Source: Natrarchaeobius chitinivorans (GTDB lineage Archaea; Halobacteriota; Halobacteria; Halobacteriales; Natrialbaceae). From it: a stretch of 64,000 nt of DNA. Position numbers and translations under genes: made by a program. Under the pieces are notes generated by a model, which saw only the letters and a list, made by a program, of their open reading frames with translations, was not told the DNA's origin and searched no databases. Of this stretch, positions 45,055 to 53,699 are shown in pieces (position 1 is the stretch's first letter; each line of letters begins with the position of its first letter). Location: contig NZ_REGA01000003.1 in NCBI RefSeq assembly GCF_003841505.1, positions 1-64,000 on the forward strand, given 5' to 3'.

Positions 45055-46272
45055 ATGGATCCGGATGGGCCGACGGTGCTGTTGCTGGACGGGGATTACG
45101 ATACCTCCCTCGTGATCGCGAGCGAGCTCACCGAGGATCTCGAGGCGACGGTCGTCGGAACCGGCACCACGCGGTATAGCAGGCTTCTCCGATCGAACTA
45201 CTGCGAGTACGCCGCGATCGTTCCGCCGTCGGACGACCCCGCGTACGAGGACGCGCTGCTCGGAGTCGTTCGTTCGTCTCGGCCGGATATCGTCCTTCCA
45301 GTCGGATACGAATCGATGGCGAGCGTCGACGAAATCCGATCGGAGATTCCCGACGGCGTCTCGCTTTGCGTTCCACCCCCGGAATCGTTCCGGACTGCGG
45401 TCGACAAGGAGGCGACGCTCCGGCGAGGACGACGACTCGGAATCGATACCCCGGCGGACTACTCGACACTGGTCAGGGATCTCGAGGCGGACGGACGACC
45501 GCCGGTTGCCGATCGTCTCCCGTTTCCCCTCTTCTTGAAGGCGCGTAGGGAGAACGGGTCGGCGACGACGGCACCCGTCGAGGATCCGGCGTCGTTCTGG
45601 GATACCTACGACCGGATCGCGGCGGCCGCGCCGGGGGGCGACGTGCTCGTCCAGGAGTACGTCGAGGGATCCGATTCGACGTACGGATGCGGATTGCTCT
45701 GTTTCGACAACGAGGTCGAACTCGCGTGTCTCCACGAGGAACTCCGGTCGGTGCCCCGACACGGCGGCAGCGGGACGCACCTCCGCCTCGGTCGAGACGA
45801 CGGCCTCGAGCGGGACGCGCGGCGGTTGCTCCGCTCGATCGGGTGGAACGGCGTCGCCCTGGTGGAGTTCAAACGCCGACGGGACGGAACGTTCGTCCTC
45901 ATGGAGATCAACCCGAAGTTCTGGGCGTCGTACGCCCTCGCCAGCCGCTTTGGCTATCGGTTCGCCTCGACGATCGTCGCGGATCGGCTCGACCTCGAGG
46001 TCGAACTCCCGGTCGGCACCCCCCAACGAAGCGGCGAGATGGTCTTCCCGCTCAGGGAGTTGAAATTCCAGATCGAGAACCGATCGGAGGCGTCGCTTTC
46101 GGAGTACGTCACGACAATGTGCAAACCGTCGGCGGCGTGGGACGTCGACCGTCGAGACCTCGGCGCGTGGCTGATGCCGCCGATGTCCCTCGTTTCGAAG
46201 CTGCCAACCGTCGATCCGTCCGGTTCGCGAACGCGCTCCGAACCCGCTGTCCGAGGGGGGATGCATGGCTGA
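45055..46272 (+). CDS. ATP-grasp carboxylate-amine ligase family protein
   Basis: 405 residues. An N-terminal alpha/beta domain (VLLLDGDYDTSLVIASEL) precedes the ATP-grasp fold: phosphate loop in KARRENGSATTAPV, QEYVEGSDSTYG in the adenine region and the metal-binding FVLMEINPKFWAS. Enzymes of this type join a carboxylate to an amine with ATP. The next gene starts 8 bp before this one ends. Context with a toroid protein and a FemAB-like transferase suggests modification of a surface polymer. Confidence 0.82.
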   Translation: MDPDGPTVLLLDGDYDTSLVIASELTEDLEATVVGTGTTRYSRLLRSNYCEYAAIVPPSDDPAYEDALLGVVRSSRPDIVLPVGYESMASVDEIRSEIPDGVSLCVPPPESFRTAVDKEATLRRGRRLGIDTPADYSTLVRDLEADGRPPVADRLPFPLFLKARRENGSATTAPVEDPASFWDTYDRIAAAAPGGDVLVQEYVEGSDSTYGCGLLCFDNEVELACLHEELRSVPRHGGSGTHLRLGRDDGLERDARRLLRSIGWNGVALVEFKRRRDGTFVLMEINPKFWASYALASRFGYRFASTIVADRLDLEVELPVGTPQRSGEMVFPLRELKFQIENRSEASLSEYVTTMCKPSAAWDVDRRDLGAWLMPPMSLVSKLPTVDPSGSRTRSEPAVRGGMHG

Positions 46273-47533
46273 GCGAGCGACGAAACGGTCCCGGCTCCAC
46301 TCCCGGTACAGCCACGGCACACTCGCCCCTTCCGACGGATCACAGGAGTCCGACCCGCTTCTGGGACTCTGTCGGGAGACGCTCGCGTACGCGAGCGAAC
46401 GCGATTACACCGGCTGGGACTACGCGGACGGACTCAGCAGCGCGTTCGTTCGACGTCTTCCGGTAGAACACAAATACCTCAACCTCGCCGTCCAGGAGAG
46501 CGTCAAACGCGCGCCGGTCAACCTGCGGCCGCTGTTTCGCGTCGAGCAGCGTCGTAACTACAAAGGTGCGGCCCTGTTCGCGCTGGCGAACCTCGAGATT
46601 CACGCGCTCACGGGCGAGGATCGGTACGCGCGGGAGGCGCGGGCGCTCCTCGAGTGGCTGCTCGAGGACGCGAACGACTGGTGTACGGGCTTCGGGGGCG
46701 GCGGTCACAGACACCCGCTCCAGTCGCTCTCGAGCGAGACGGCGTCGACGCCGGGGGATGTCTCCGGGGTCGTCTCGACGGCCTACGCCGTCCGGGCGCT
46801 GCTTCGAGGGGCCGACCTCCTCTCGGTACCGAAATACGACACCGTCGCCCGAACGGCCAGCGAGTTCGTCTTCGAGGACCTGGAGTACACCGAAATCGCT
46901 GAGGGCGCGCGGATCAACTACACCGTCTCGCGAGACGGTTCCGCTGGCGGCGGCGATTCGTACACGCTCAACGCGAACGCGATCGGCGCTCGCCTCCTGC
47001 TCGATCTGTTCGACCGCTTCGGCGACGATCGATTCCGGGAGGCGGCGACGGCGATCCTCGACTACGTCGCCAGCAAGCAGACGGCCCTCGGTGGATGGAT
47101 GTACACGGATCCGCCGACGGCGTCGCACCTCTCGATGGACAGCTTCCACAACGGCTTCATCGTCGAATCGCTGCTTCGCCACCGGGAGGTGACCGGCGAG
47201 ACTCGATACGAAGAATCGCTCGAGCGCGCACTCGAGTTCTACCGCGACCGGCTGTTCGACGGCGGTGCGCCCCGGTGGGACGAATCGAGTACGTATCCCC
47301 GGGACATCCACGCGGCCGCACAGGGGATCGTCGTCTTCTCGGAACTGGGCGACCTCGAGTACACCAGACGGATCGTCGACTGGACGATCGAGGCGCTCCA
47401 CGCCGGAAACGGCCGATTCTACTACCAGCAACGCCGGTTCTATACGAAGCGATTCACGCTGATGCGGTGGTGTCAGGGGTGGATGGCGTTTGCCCTCTCG
47501 CGGTATCTCCGACGTCGACGTGACCTCGAGTAA
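46265..47533 (+). CDS. Alpha/alpha-toroid (six-hairpin-like) protein
   Basis: 422 residues, all helical with repeating hairpins, for example LFALANLEIHALTG, VSTAYAVRALLRGA, GFIVESLLRHREVTGETRYE and RDIHAAAQGIVVFSEL. This resembles glycoside hydrolase/epimerase-type alpha/alpha barrels. Likely substrate is a glycan. It overlaps the ATP-grasp gene by 8 bp, so the two are tightly coupled. No signal peptide, so it acts in the cytoplasm. Confidence 0.72.
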   Translation: MAERATKRSRLHSRYSHGTLAPSDGSQESDPLLGLCRETLAYASERDYTGWDYADGLSSAFVRRLPVEHKYLNLAVQESVKRAPVNLRPLFRVEQRRNYKGAALFALANLEIHALTGEDRYAREARALLEWLLEDANDWCTGFGGGGHRHPLQSLSSETASTPGDVSGVVSTAYAVRALLRGADLLSVPKYDTVARTASEFVFEDLEYTEIAEGARINYTVSRDGSAGGGDSYTLNANAIGARLLLDLFDRFGDDRFREAATAILDYVASKQTALGGWMYTDPPTASHLSMDSFHNGFIVESLLRHREVTGETRYEESLERALEFYRDRLFDGGAPRWDESSTYPRDIHAAAQGIVVFSELGDLEYTRRIVDWTIEALHAGNGRFYYQQRRFYTKRFTLMRWCQGWMAFALSRYLRRRRDLE

Positions 47534-47702
47534 CTGGACCGGCGACGACACTGCCAGATGACCCTCGATCGCACCCCGGTGACGGAATCGCCGGTCCCGC
47601 CTCGAGTGAAGGTGCTGTCAGCGCCTCCGATAATGTAAGCCGACTGTACTCTCAGAAGTCGGTTCGTAATTATGTGGCCCGTCGTCGAACCGGTCGGTCT
47701 AG

Positions 47703-48719
47703 ATGGGGCTCGACGTTCGTCACGTAGGGAGTATCGAAGCCGTCAACCGAAACCAGTGGAACAACGTCGTCGACCAGTCCGATCTCAGTTGCGTCTACCA
47801 CCGATACGAGTGGCTTCGCGCCGTAGAGGAGGGACTCTCCCACGAACCGAAACACGTCGTGGTGTCGAAAAGCGGTAACCCGATCGCGGTGTTGCCGAAC
47901 TTCGTCACGGAACTCGGGCGGGTCAACCGACTGAGTTCGATCAGACCCGGCTACGGCGGACCGATCGCCATGACCGACGAGGAGGAGTCGCTCGAACTCC
48001 TCCTCGACGCGGTCGAAGAGCTTTGTACCGGTCGAATTCTTTTCGACGAACTCCGGACCTACGACCAGAACTACGTCCGGTACCACGACTTTCTCGAGGC
48101 GAAGGGGTATCGGCCGACGATCCTCACCTGTCGGTTCACGCTCGATCTCTCCCGGGGATGGGAGGAACTGTTCGAGGGCATGGACAGCGAGCGCCGCCGT
48201 GGGATCAGACGCGGTCACGACTCCGAGTTCGACGTCGCTGAGGAGGATCTCGACGGGCGAACGTTAGAGGAGTTCTACCGCGATTACGCGGCCGTGGCCG
48301 ACCGCGTCGGCCTCCCGACGCACCCGCGTTCGTTTTTCAGGGAACTGCGAGGGTTCGACGACCGGATCGTGGTGTTCTCGCTGCGCGTCGACGGCGGAAC
48401 GCAGGGCAGGTACATGTACCTCTTGGACGAAGAACAGTCCACGCTTCAGCACCTCTTTACGGCCGTCACGGAGGACCACTTCGAGTACCACGCCCCGGAA
48501 CTGCTCCACGAGCACGCGATCAAGTGGGGGATCGAGGAGGGCTACGACACCTACGAACTGCGCGGGTCGCCGCCGGATTTCCGAAACGGCGTCTTCCGGT
48601 TCAAAGAGTACTTCGGCGCGGAGACGATCCCGCTGCTGGTCTACGAGCGCGGCCATCCTGCACCAGCGCTTCCGGTACTGAACGCGGGACGGACGATTTC
48701 GAGGCGACTCGAGTCCTGA
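47703..48719 (+). CDS. FemAB/GNAT-like acyltransferase
   Basis: 338 residues with two GNAT-related halves as in FemX/FemAB peptidyltransferases: the first with VYHRYEWLRAVEEGLSHEP, the second with DSERRRGIRRGHDSE, GRYMYLLDEEQSTLQHLF and HAIKWGIEEGYDTYELRGSP. The last two segments are the hallmark of the BioF2-like/FemAB C-terminal domain. Bacterial members add amino acids to peptidoglycan or acyl groups to polysaccharides. Halobacteria lack murein, so a surface glycan or peptide is the probable acceptor. Confidence 0.78.
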   Translation: MGLDVRHVGSIEAVNRNQWNNVVDQSDLSCVYHRYEWLRAVEEGLSHEPKHVVVSKSGNPIAVLPNFVTELGRVNRLSSIRPGYGGPIAMTDEEESLELLLDAVEELCTGRILFDELRTYDQNYVRYHDFLEAKGYRPTILTCRFTLDLSRGWEELFEGMDSERRRGIRRGHDSEFDVAEEDLDGRTLEEFYRDYAAVADRVGLPTHPRSFFRELRGFDDRIVVFSLRVDGGTQGRYMYLLDEEQSTLQHLFTAVTEDHFEYHAPELLHEHAIKWGIEEGYDTYELRGSPPDFRNGVFRFKEYFGAETIPLLVYERGHPAPALPVLNAGRTISRRLES

Positions 48720-48898
48720 TAGCGGCGGGTTTCGGTGTCCGCTCTCGAGGACCGACCCGCCAGATGGCGGTCGACCGAAACCTCGACGCGATTCGCTCGA
48801 GCGTGCGTGTCCCGGCTCCGCCCGTCGGTTGCGGCGGGCTGACCGCCTCTCCCCCGACCACTCCACCACGCCAGGCTGTCGCCCACGCGGCTTCCCGA

Positions 48899-49825
48899 TC
48901 ACGACACGCGACCGCCGGGAAGTACCGTCTCGCCGACCGCTCGAGCCGCGAACCCGACGTTTCGCTTTCCTCGGTTGATGACCCACCGTTTCCAGCGGTC
49001 GCCGTAGGGGACGAACTGCGCGACGTCGTGTTTGCGGGCCAGCCGACGCTGGGCGTCCGGCCGGACGCCCATCAGCATCTGAATCTCGAAGTCGGTGTCG
49101 TGCCGGCGGGCCAGTTCCCGCGCGTGGCCGATCATCGCGGGGTCGTGCGTGGCGACGGCGAGTCCGTCGTCGACGCGCTTGAACGCCGCCTCGAGCAGTC
49201 GTCGGTAGGCCTCGTCCATTCGAGCGTCGTCGGTGTGTGCGATGGCCTCGGGGCGCGCGTACGCGCCGCCTTTGACGAGTCGGACGCTCGCGGCGGTCCC
49301 GGCGACTCGCTCGAGGTCCTCGAGGGTCCGGTAGAGGTCGGCTTGCAGACAGACGCCGACGGCACCGTACTCGTCCGCGAGATCGATCGCCGCCGCGAGC
49401 GTCGGTTCGACGGTTCCGTGTTCTTCCATATCGAGCCAGACGAAGACGTCCCGGTCGTCGGCGCGGGAGACGATCCCCGCGAGCGTCGTTCGGAACAGCG
49501 ATTCGTCGACGTCTAGACCGAGTTGGGTCGGCTTGACCGAGATCGCTGCGTCCCCCTCGAGGGTCCCGAGATCGTCGACGAGCGCGCGGTATGCGGCGGC
49601 GTCGGCACGGACGCTCGAGCGCTCGCGGTGGTGGGAGCCGAGCAGGTTGAGCATCGGCTCGAGGTCGTCCTCGTCCAGTCGGCGGGCGTACTCGATCGCT
49701 TCGGCCGCCGTTTCGCCGGCGACGAACCGGTTCGCGACTGGTGGAATCACGGTTCGACGATCGATCGGTCGGACGAAAGTTAGGGGGTCGTTTCGTACGG
49801 GAAGGCGGGGTGTTCCAGCGTCCAT
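48899..49825 (-). CDS. Proline dehydrogenase-like protein
   Basis: 308 residues from ATG 49825; a GTG at 49834 would add three residues. It is a TIM barrel with AISVKPTQLG, VWLDMEEHGTVEPTLA, VRLVKGGAY, ATHDPAMI, EIQMLMGVRP and FVPYGDRWKRW, the PRODH pattern. It oxidises L-proline to pyrroline-5-carboxylate with FAD. The usual YxxRRxxEN end reads INRGKRN, a departure from canonical enzymes. Confidence 0.85.
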   Translation of the reverse strand: MDAGTPRLPVRNDPLTFVRPIDRRTVIPPVANRFVAGETAAEAIEYARRLDEDDLEPMLNLLGSHHRERSSVRADAAAYRALVDDLGTLEGDAAISVKPTQLGLDVDESLFRTTLAGIVSRADDRDVFVWLDMEEHGTVEPTLAAAIDLADEYGAVGVCLQADLYRTLEDLERVAGTAASVRLVKGGAYARPEAIAHTDDARMDEAYRRLLEAAFKRVDDGLAVATHDPAMIGHARELARRHDTDFEIQMLMGVRPDAQRRLARKHDVAQFVPYGDRWKRWVINRGKRNVGFAARAVGETVLPGGRVS

Positions 49826-49946
49826 CCGCGTCACTGAACTCCTCCGATCGGTGCCGAAAAGGGTTCGTACCGTTTCACACGTCGACTGACGAGCGAAACC
49901 GGACTACATCGCAGGATTTCGTCGTCAGTCCAGGCCTGGAACGCCA

Positions 49947-50525
49947 CTAGAATCCGACGACGAGCGCGGAGACGCCGATGAAGATGACCATTCCGAAGAC
50001 GTCGACGACGTTGGTGACGATCGGGATCGTCGTATCGTCGGGGTCGATCCCCAGTCGGTAGGAGCCGTAGGTCGCGGCGAAGCTAAAGAGGATGGCGATG
50101 ACGGCGACGGACATCCCGCTGACCAGCGAGATCACCAGCAGATCCGAAAGCGGGAGCGTCGATCCGATGACGATTCCCAGGAAGTACGCACCGACCGCGA
50201 GCGCGGTGAAGATCGTCGCCCCGAGCGCGAGGATGGCCAGGACGTTCGCCCACAGGACGCGATCGCTCGGATCGAGTTCGGTCGTCCCCAGGTGGAACCG
50301 ACTCGAGAGGCGAGAACTCAAGATTGCGCCGAGGTTCCCGCCCATGTCGACCATCGTCGGCACCATCACTGCGAGGATAGCGTACTGCTCGAGCATCTCT
50401 TCGGCGCTCTCGAGCGTGATGCCGGCCCAGAGGACGATGATCGAGAGAATGATCAAAAGCGGGAACATGTTGCCGACGATGCGTCGCCAGTTCCACGTAC
50501 CGAGCGAGCCGCCGGTGACGACCAT
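49947..50525 (-). CDS. MgtE-like transporter half protein (second gene of pair)
   Basis: 192 residues, five predicted membrane helices and an MVDMGGNLGAILSSRLSS segment equivalent to the divalent-cation site of MgtE/SLC41 pores. There is no N-terminal CBS domain. Its ATG shares one base with the stop of the upstream half gene (TGATG). With its partner it probably forms one magnesium or other divalent-cation pore. Confidence 0.82.
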   Translation of the reverse strand: MVVTGGSLGTWNWRRIVGNMFPLLIILSIIVLWAGITLESAEEMLEQYAILAVMVPTMVDMGGNLGAILSSRLSSRFHLGTTELDPSDRVLWANVLAILALGATIFTALAVGAYFLGIVIGSTLPLSDLLVISLVSGMSVAVIAILFSFAATYGSYRLGIDPDDTTIPIVTNVVDVFGMVIFIGVSALVVGF

Positions 50526-51097
50526 CAGACGAGCACCTCGACCAGACCGATCGAAAGCAGCATGAACAGCATCCCGAAGATGTCACCGAGTGTCGTGACG
50601 ATCGGGCCGACGAGATTGTCGGGGTCGTAGCCGCGCTTGTAGCCGGCGAAGATCAGCGCGAGCAGGCCGAAGATGAGGACCACCGAGGTCAACACCCCGG
50701 CGATCAGCATGATTCCGACGAGGACGTACACCGGGGCCGGCCACCACCCCGGCAGTATCACGAGCGCGAGCCACGTGATAACCCCGATGACGATCGAGAT
50801 GCCGATCCCGTTGACGAACGAGGCGACGACGGCGTTGACGAGGCGGTCGTCCCACGAGAAGTTGGGTTCGATCAACCCCTGGTGGAGACCGCTCGAGATA
50901 CGGCCGCCGAGCGCACCGTAGACGTTTCCGCGGGTGGCCAGAAACACCGGGACCATCACGAGCAAGCCGGGAAACTGTTCGACGCTTTCGACGATTCCTT
51001 CGAGCACCAGGCCGGCGAAGAGCCCGCCGCCGAGCGCGATGAGCAAGACCGGAAGCGCCTCCCGATAGATCGACCAGATGTCACGCCGAACGCTCAT
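50525..51097 (-). CDS. MgtE-like transporter half protein (first gene of pair)
   Basis: 190 residues, five membrane helices with FLATRGNVYGALGGRISSGL in the MgtE pore position (GN retained). It lacks CBS and N domains. It is coupled by a 1-bp overlap to the second half gene. The region upstream (51098-51298) is shared with the divergent small ORF/mgtE. Confidence 0.82.
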   Translation of the reverse strand: MSVRRDIWSIYREALPVLLIALGGGLFAGLVLEGIVESVEQFPGLLVMVPVFLATRGNVYGALGGRISSGLHQGLIEPNFSWDDRLVNAVVASFVNGIGISIVIGVITWLALVILPGWWPAPVYVLVGIMLIAGVLTSVVLIFGLLALIFAGYKRGYDPDNLVGPIVTTLGDIFGMLFMLLSIGLVEVLV

Positions 51098-51263
51098 ATG
51101 GGTGAATCACCCAGTCGACTGTTAAGTTTACCGGGAATGACTCGGCGGCACGTCGAACACAGCGCCCGTCGGAGTTGCAGGTCGTCTGAACCGGCGGACT
51201 GGTTACGTCGAGGTGTGCGAACGAATGGTATGTGAGTAAAACTCGTTATTAGTATAGAAGGAG

Positions 51264-51273
51264 AATATTTTTA
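51264..51273 (+). promoter_or_regulatory. TATA box ahead of the small ORF and mgtE
   Basis: AATATTTTTA lies about 30 bp before the ATG at 51299. The mgtE start at 51453 would then have a leader of about 150 nt. Confidence 0.55.
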
Positions 51274-51298
51274 GAGACAGCTAATATTGGGTTGGCGT

Positions 51299-51466
51299 AT
51301 GCTGGAATTCGATCTCAGCAAGCGACTCGGCATCGATACGACGATCAACGACGTGGCCCGAGAGCGCGGCCGTACGCTCGAGGAACTGGTTCTCGACCTG
51401 CTTGAAGGCGAGTTCGCAGGCGTCATTCGGTCCCACATTCGAGGTGAGGTGTATGGGGGCTGCTGA
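51299..51466 (+). CDS. Small 55-residue ORF overlapping the start of mgtE
   Basis: Opens MLEFDLSKRLGIDTTINDVA and ends RGEVYGGC. It is mainly helical and charged, with RERGRTLEELVLDLLEG as a probable amphipathic helix. Its stop (51464-51466) is 14 bp beyond the first base of the mgtE ATG (51453), in another frame. The TATA box at 51264 fits this ORF rather than mgtE. It may be a separate small protein or a leader ORF coupling translation of mgtE. Confidence 0.55.
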   Translation: MLEFDLSKRLGIDTTINDVARERGRTLEELVLDLLEGEFAGVIRSHIRGEVYGGC

Positions 51467-52487
51467 ACGGATCGGGGAGTTTCACGCGGACCGCGTCGCC
51501 GAGGTGACCGATGACGAGTACGTCTCGGTTACCCAGGATACGTTCGTGGGTATGGCGATCGACGCGTTCCGCGCGTTCGAACCGGTGTCCGACGAAACGA
51601 CGGTTTACTACCTCTACGTCGTCGATAACTCCGATCGACTCGTCGGCGTCATGTCCCTGCGGGAGTTGCTCAACGCGCCCGAGGACGACGTCGTCGAAGA
51701 CCACATGGTGACCGATCTCGTCACGATCGACGCCGATGCGGACCCGGAGTACGCGGCCGACGAGATGGCCGAACGGGAGTTTCCCGCCCTCCCGGTCGTC
51801 GAGGACGGCGTCCTCGTGGGAGTTCTCCGAACCGACGACATGCTCGAGGTCGTCGAAGAGGAGGCGACCGAAGACATTCTGAAGAGCGCGGGGTTTTCCT
51901 TCACCGACGTCGAGCAGTCCCGGAGTTCGGCGATCCTCGAGTCGTCGATTCCGCGCATCCTTCGATTGCGGTTGCCGTGGCTCATCGTCGCACTGGCGGG
52001 CGGATTGCTGGCGGGTGGCGTCATCGACTACCACGAGGAGACGCTCTCCGGCGTCGTCGCCCTGGCGTTTTTCGTTCCGGTCATCATGGACATGGGCGGC
52101 AACGTCGGCACGCAGGCGTCGACGATCTTCGTCCGCGGGCTCGCACTCGGACACATCGACGATCGGAACGCCGCGAAATACTTCGCTCGTGAAGGCTTTA
52201 TTGGACTCCTGATCGGCCTCATGATCGGCGCTATCGGCGCGGGTGCGGCGTACGTCTGGCAGATGAACGAACCGTACGCGACCGAACTGGCGATCGTGGT
52301 CTTCGTCGGCCTCGTCTCCGTCTGCGTCGTCGCCTCGGTCGTCGGGTACGTCATCCCGTGGGTGATGAACAAACTCGGATTCGACCCCGCAGCCGCCTCG
52401 GATCCGCTGATCACGACCGTCAAGGACGTGACGGCGCTGTTGATCTACTTCGGCCTCGCGGCAGTACTGCTGGCGGAACTGCTCTGA
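51453..52487 (+). CDS. mgtE: Magnesium transporter MgtE with CBS domains
   Basis: 344 residues from ATG 51453. A pair of CBS domains (about residues 20-150, with VVDNSDRLVGVMSLRELL and PVVEDGVLVGVLRTDDML) precedes the five-helix pore domain, whose cation site is PVIMDMGGNVGTQASTIFVR. The N-terminal superhelical domain of bacterial MgtE is absent. CBS domains gate the channel in response to Mg2+. Confidence 0.92.
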   Translation: MGAAERIGEFHADRVAEVTDDEYVSVTQDTFVGMAIDAFRAFEPVSDETTVYYLYVVDNSDRLVGVMSLRELLNAPEDDVVEDHMVTDLVTIDADADPEYAADEMAEREFPALPVVEDGVLVGVLRTDDMLEVVEEEATEDILKSAGFSFTDVEQSRSSAILESSIPRILRLRLPWLIVALAGGLLAGGVIDYHEETLSGVVALAFFVPVIMDMGGNVGTQASTIFVRGLALGHIDDRNAAKYFAREGFIGLLIGLMIGAIGAGAAYVWQMNEPYATELAIVVFVGLVSVCVVASVVGYVIPWVMNKLGFDPAAASDPLITTVKDVTALLIYFGLAAVLLAELL

Positions 52488-52519
52488 GCGGCGGTCGATC
52501 CGCAGACACTTTCGGCCTC

Positions 52520-52525
52520 TTTTTT
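52520..52525 (+). terminator. T-tract after mgtE
   Basis: Six T in a row 33 bp behind the mgtE stop and ahead of the stress-protein gene; archaeal RNA polymerase terminates at such tracts. Confidence 0.4.
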
Positions 52526-52549
52526 CAGGACCGACGTCGAAGTACACCC

Positions 52550-52990
52550 ATGTCACGACACGTTCTCGTTCCGATCGACGGGTCCGATCCCGCTCGCGCA
52601 GCGCTCGAGTTCGCCTGCGAGGAGGTCCCTGACGCGCAGTTGACCCTGCTGTACGTCGTCGATCCGATGGCCGACTACAGCCGTCAGCGAGCGTTTCCGG
52701 GTTACACGGACGAAGACGAGTACGGCACCGAGCGAGAGAAGGGCGACGCCATTCTCGCTTCGAGTCACGAAGCCTGCCCGGACGACGCGACGGTCGAAAC
52801 GGTACTCGAGCACGGGGAGCCGGCCCGGACGATTCTCGAGTACGCCGACGACGCCGACGTCGACAGGATCGTCATCGGTAGCCACGGTCGAAAGGGATCG
52901 GCGAGAGTACTGCTCGGAAGCGTCGCCGAGCAAGTCGTCCGTCGTTCCCGCGTCCCGGTCACCGTGGTCCGCGGATCGGACGGTGCGTAG
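52550..52990 (+). CDS. Universal stress protein (UspA family)
   Basis: 146 residues from ATG 52550. The nucleotide-binding motif GSHGRKGSARVLLGSVAEQV fits G-2x-G-9x-G-S, so it is an ATP-binding type. The start HVLVPIDGSD is typical. Role in the stress response cannot be specified. It is close behind mgtE but separated by a T tract. Confidence 0.92.
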   Translation: MSRHVLVPIDGSDPARAALEFACEEVPDAQLTLLYVVDPMADYSRQRAFPGYTDEDEYGTEREKGDAILASSHEACPDDATVETVLEHGEPARTILEYADDADVDRIVIGSHGRKGSARVLLGSVAEQVVRRSRVPVTVVRGSDGA

Positions 52991-53096
52991 CCGGGCTCGT
53001 GTGGAATCGGACCGGCGGACGATGCGTTCGGTCCGGTGTCGCCATTGCCGGAGCCCTAGACCGTTCGCAGTGTCTGTCAATCGAGACGCGTCCGGA

Positions 53097-53699
53097 TCAG
53101 ACGGGAATCGCGGAGACCGCGAGCCACGCCAGTCCGATGGCGACGATCGAGAGGAGGAGGTTCCCACAGGCGTTTGCGACGGCGAGCAGTCGATCGCCGC
53201 GTTCGTACAACTGCACCGTTTCGACCGAAAACGAGGAGAACGTCGTAAACGCGCCACAGGCTCCGATTCCGAGCAGCTGAATCGTCGACTCGCCGGCACC
53301 CGCAAAGATCGCCACGGCGAAGACGAAACTCCCGATCACGTTCACCACGAGCGTCGGCCACGGGAATCGATCGCTCGAGAGCGCGAGAAAGACGCCGTGG
53401 CGGAGTACGGCACCGATCGCGCCGCCGACTCCGACGAGGTGGGCGGGTTCGGGCTCGAGAGTGACGCTCTCGACGAGCGCGGGAAGGGTGACGAGAAGGT
53501 TCCCGACGAGCGCGGGGAGGACGATGAGAAGGCTCTCGCCAAGTGTGGGAAGGGCGATGAGAAGGCTCTCGCCAAGTGTGGGAAGGGCGATGAGAAGGCT
53601 CTCGCCAAGTGTGGGAAGGGCGATGAGAAGGCTCTCGCCAAGTGTGGGAAGGGCGATGAGAAGGCTCTCGAGCGACCCGATCGATCCCGCGGCGATCAC
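53097..53699 (-). CDS. crcB: Fluoride channel CrcB/Fluc with N-terminal repeat extension
   Basis: 200 residues from ATG 53699, which overlaps the stop of the other crcB in an ATGA. Residues about 80-200 are a complete Fluc subunit: VGGAIGAVLRHGVFL, LVVNVIGSFVFAV and CGAFTTFSSFSVE (the central Na+/F- site motifs). Residues 13-78 are four identical units LLIALPTLGES and two diverged ones, encoded by 33-bp repeats. No other CrcB I know has such an extension; no in-frame ATG lies between the repeats and the channel domain. Confidence 0.85.
   Translation of the reverse strand: MIAAGSIGSLESLLIALPTLGESLLIALPTLGESLLIALPTLGESLLIALPTLGESLLIVLPALVGNLLVTLPALVESVTLEPEPAHLVGVGGAIGAVLRHGVFLALSSDRFPWPTLVVNVIGSFVFAVAIFAGAGESTIQLLGIGACGAFTTFSSFSVETVQLYERGDRLLAVANACGNLLLSIVAIGLAWLAVSAIPV
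53485..53672. repeat. 33-bp tandem repeats in the 5' part of crcB
   Basis: Unit GGCGATGAGAAGGCTCTCGC plus CAAGTGTGGGAAG; cores start at 53522, 53555, 53588, 53621 and 53654 with exact spacing of 33. Units near 53485-53521 are diverged. Exact identity means recent expansion. Confidence 0.92.

Noticed and set aside
53485-53672. CRISPR-like array
   Set aside because: 33-bp units are contiguous with no unique spacers and lie in frame within crcB; a coding tandem repeat.
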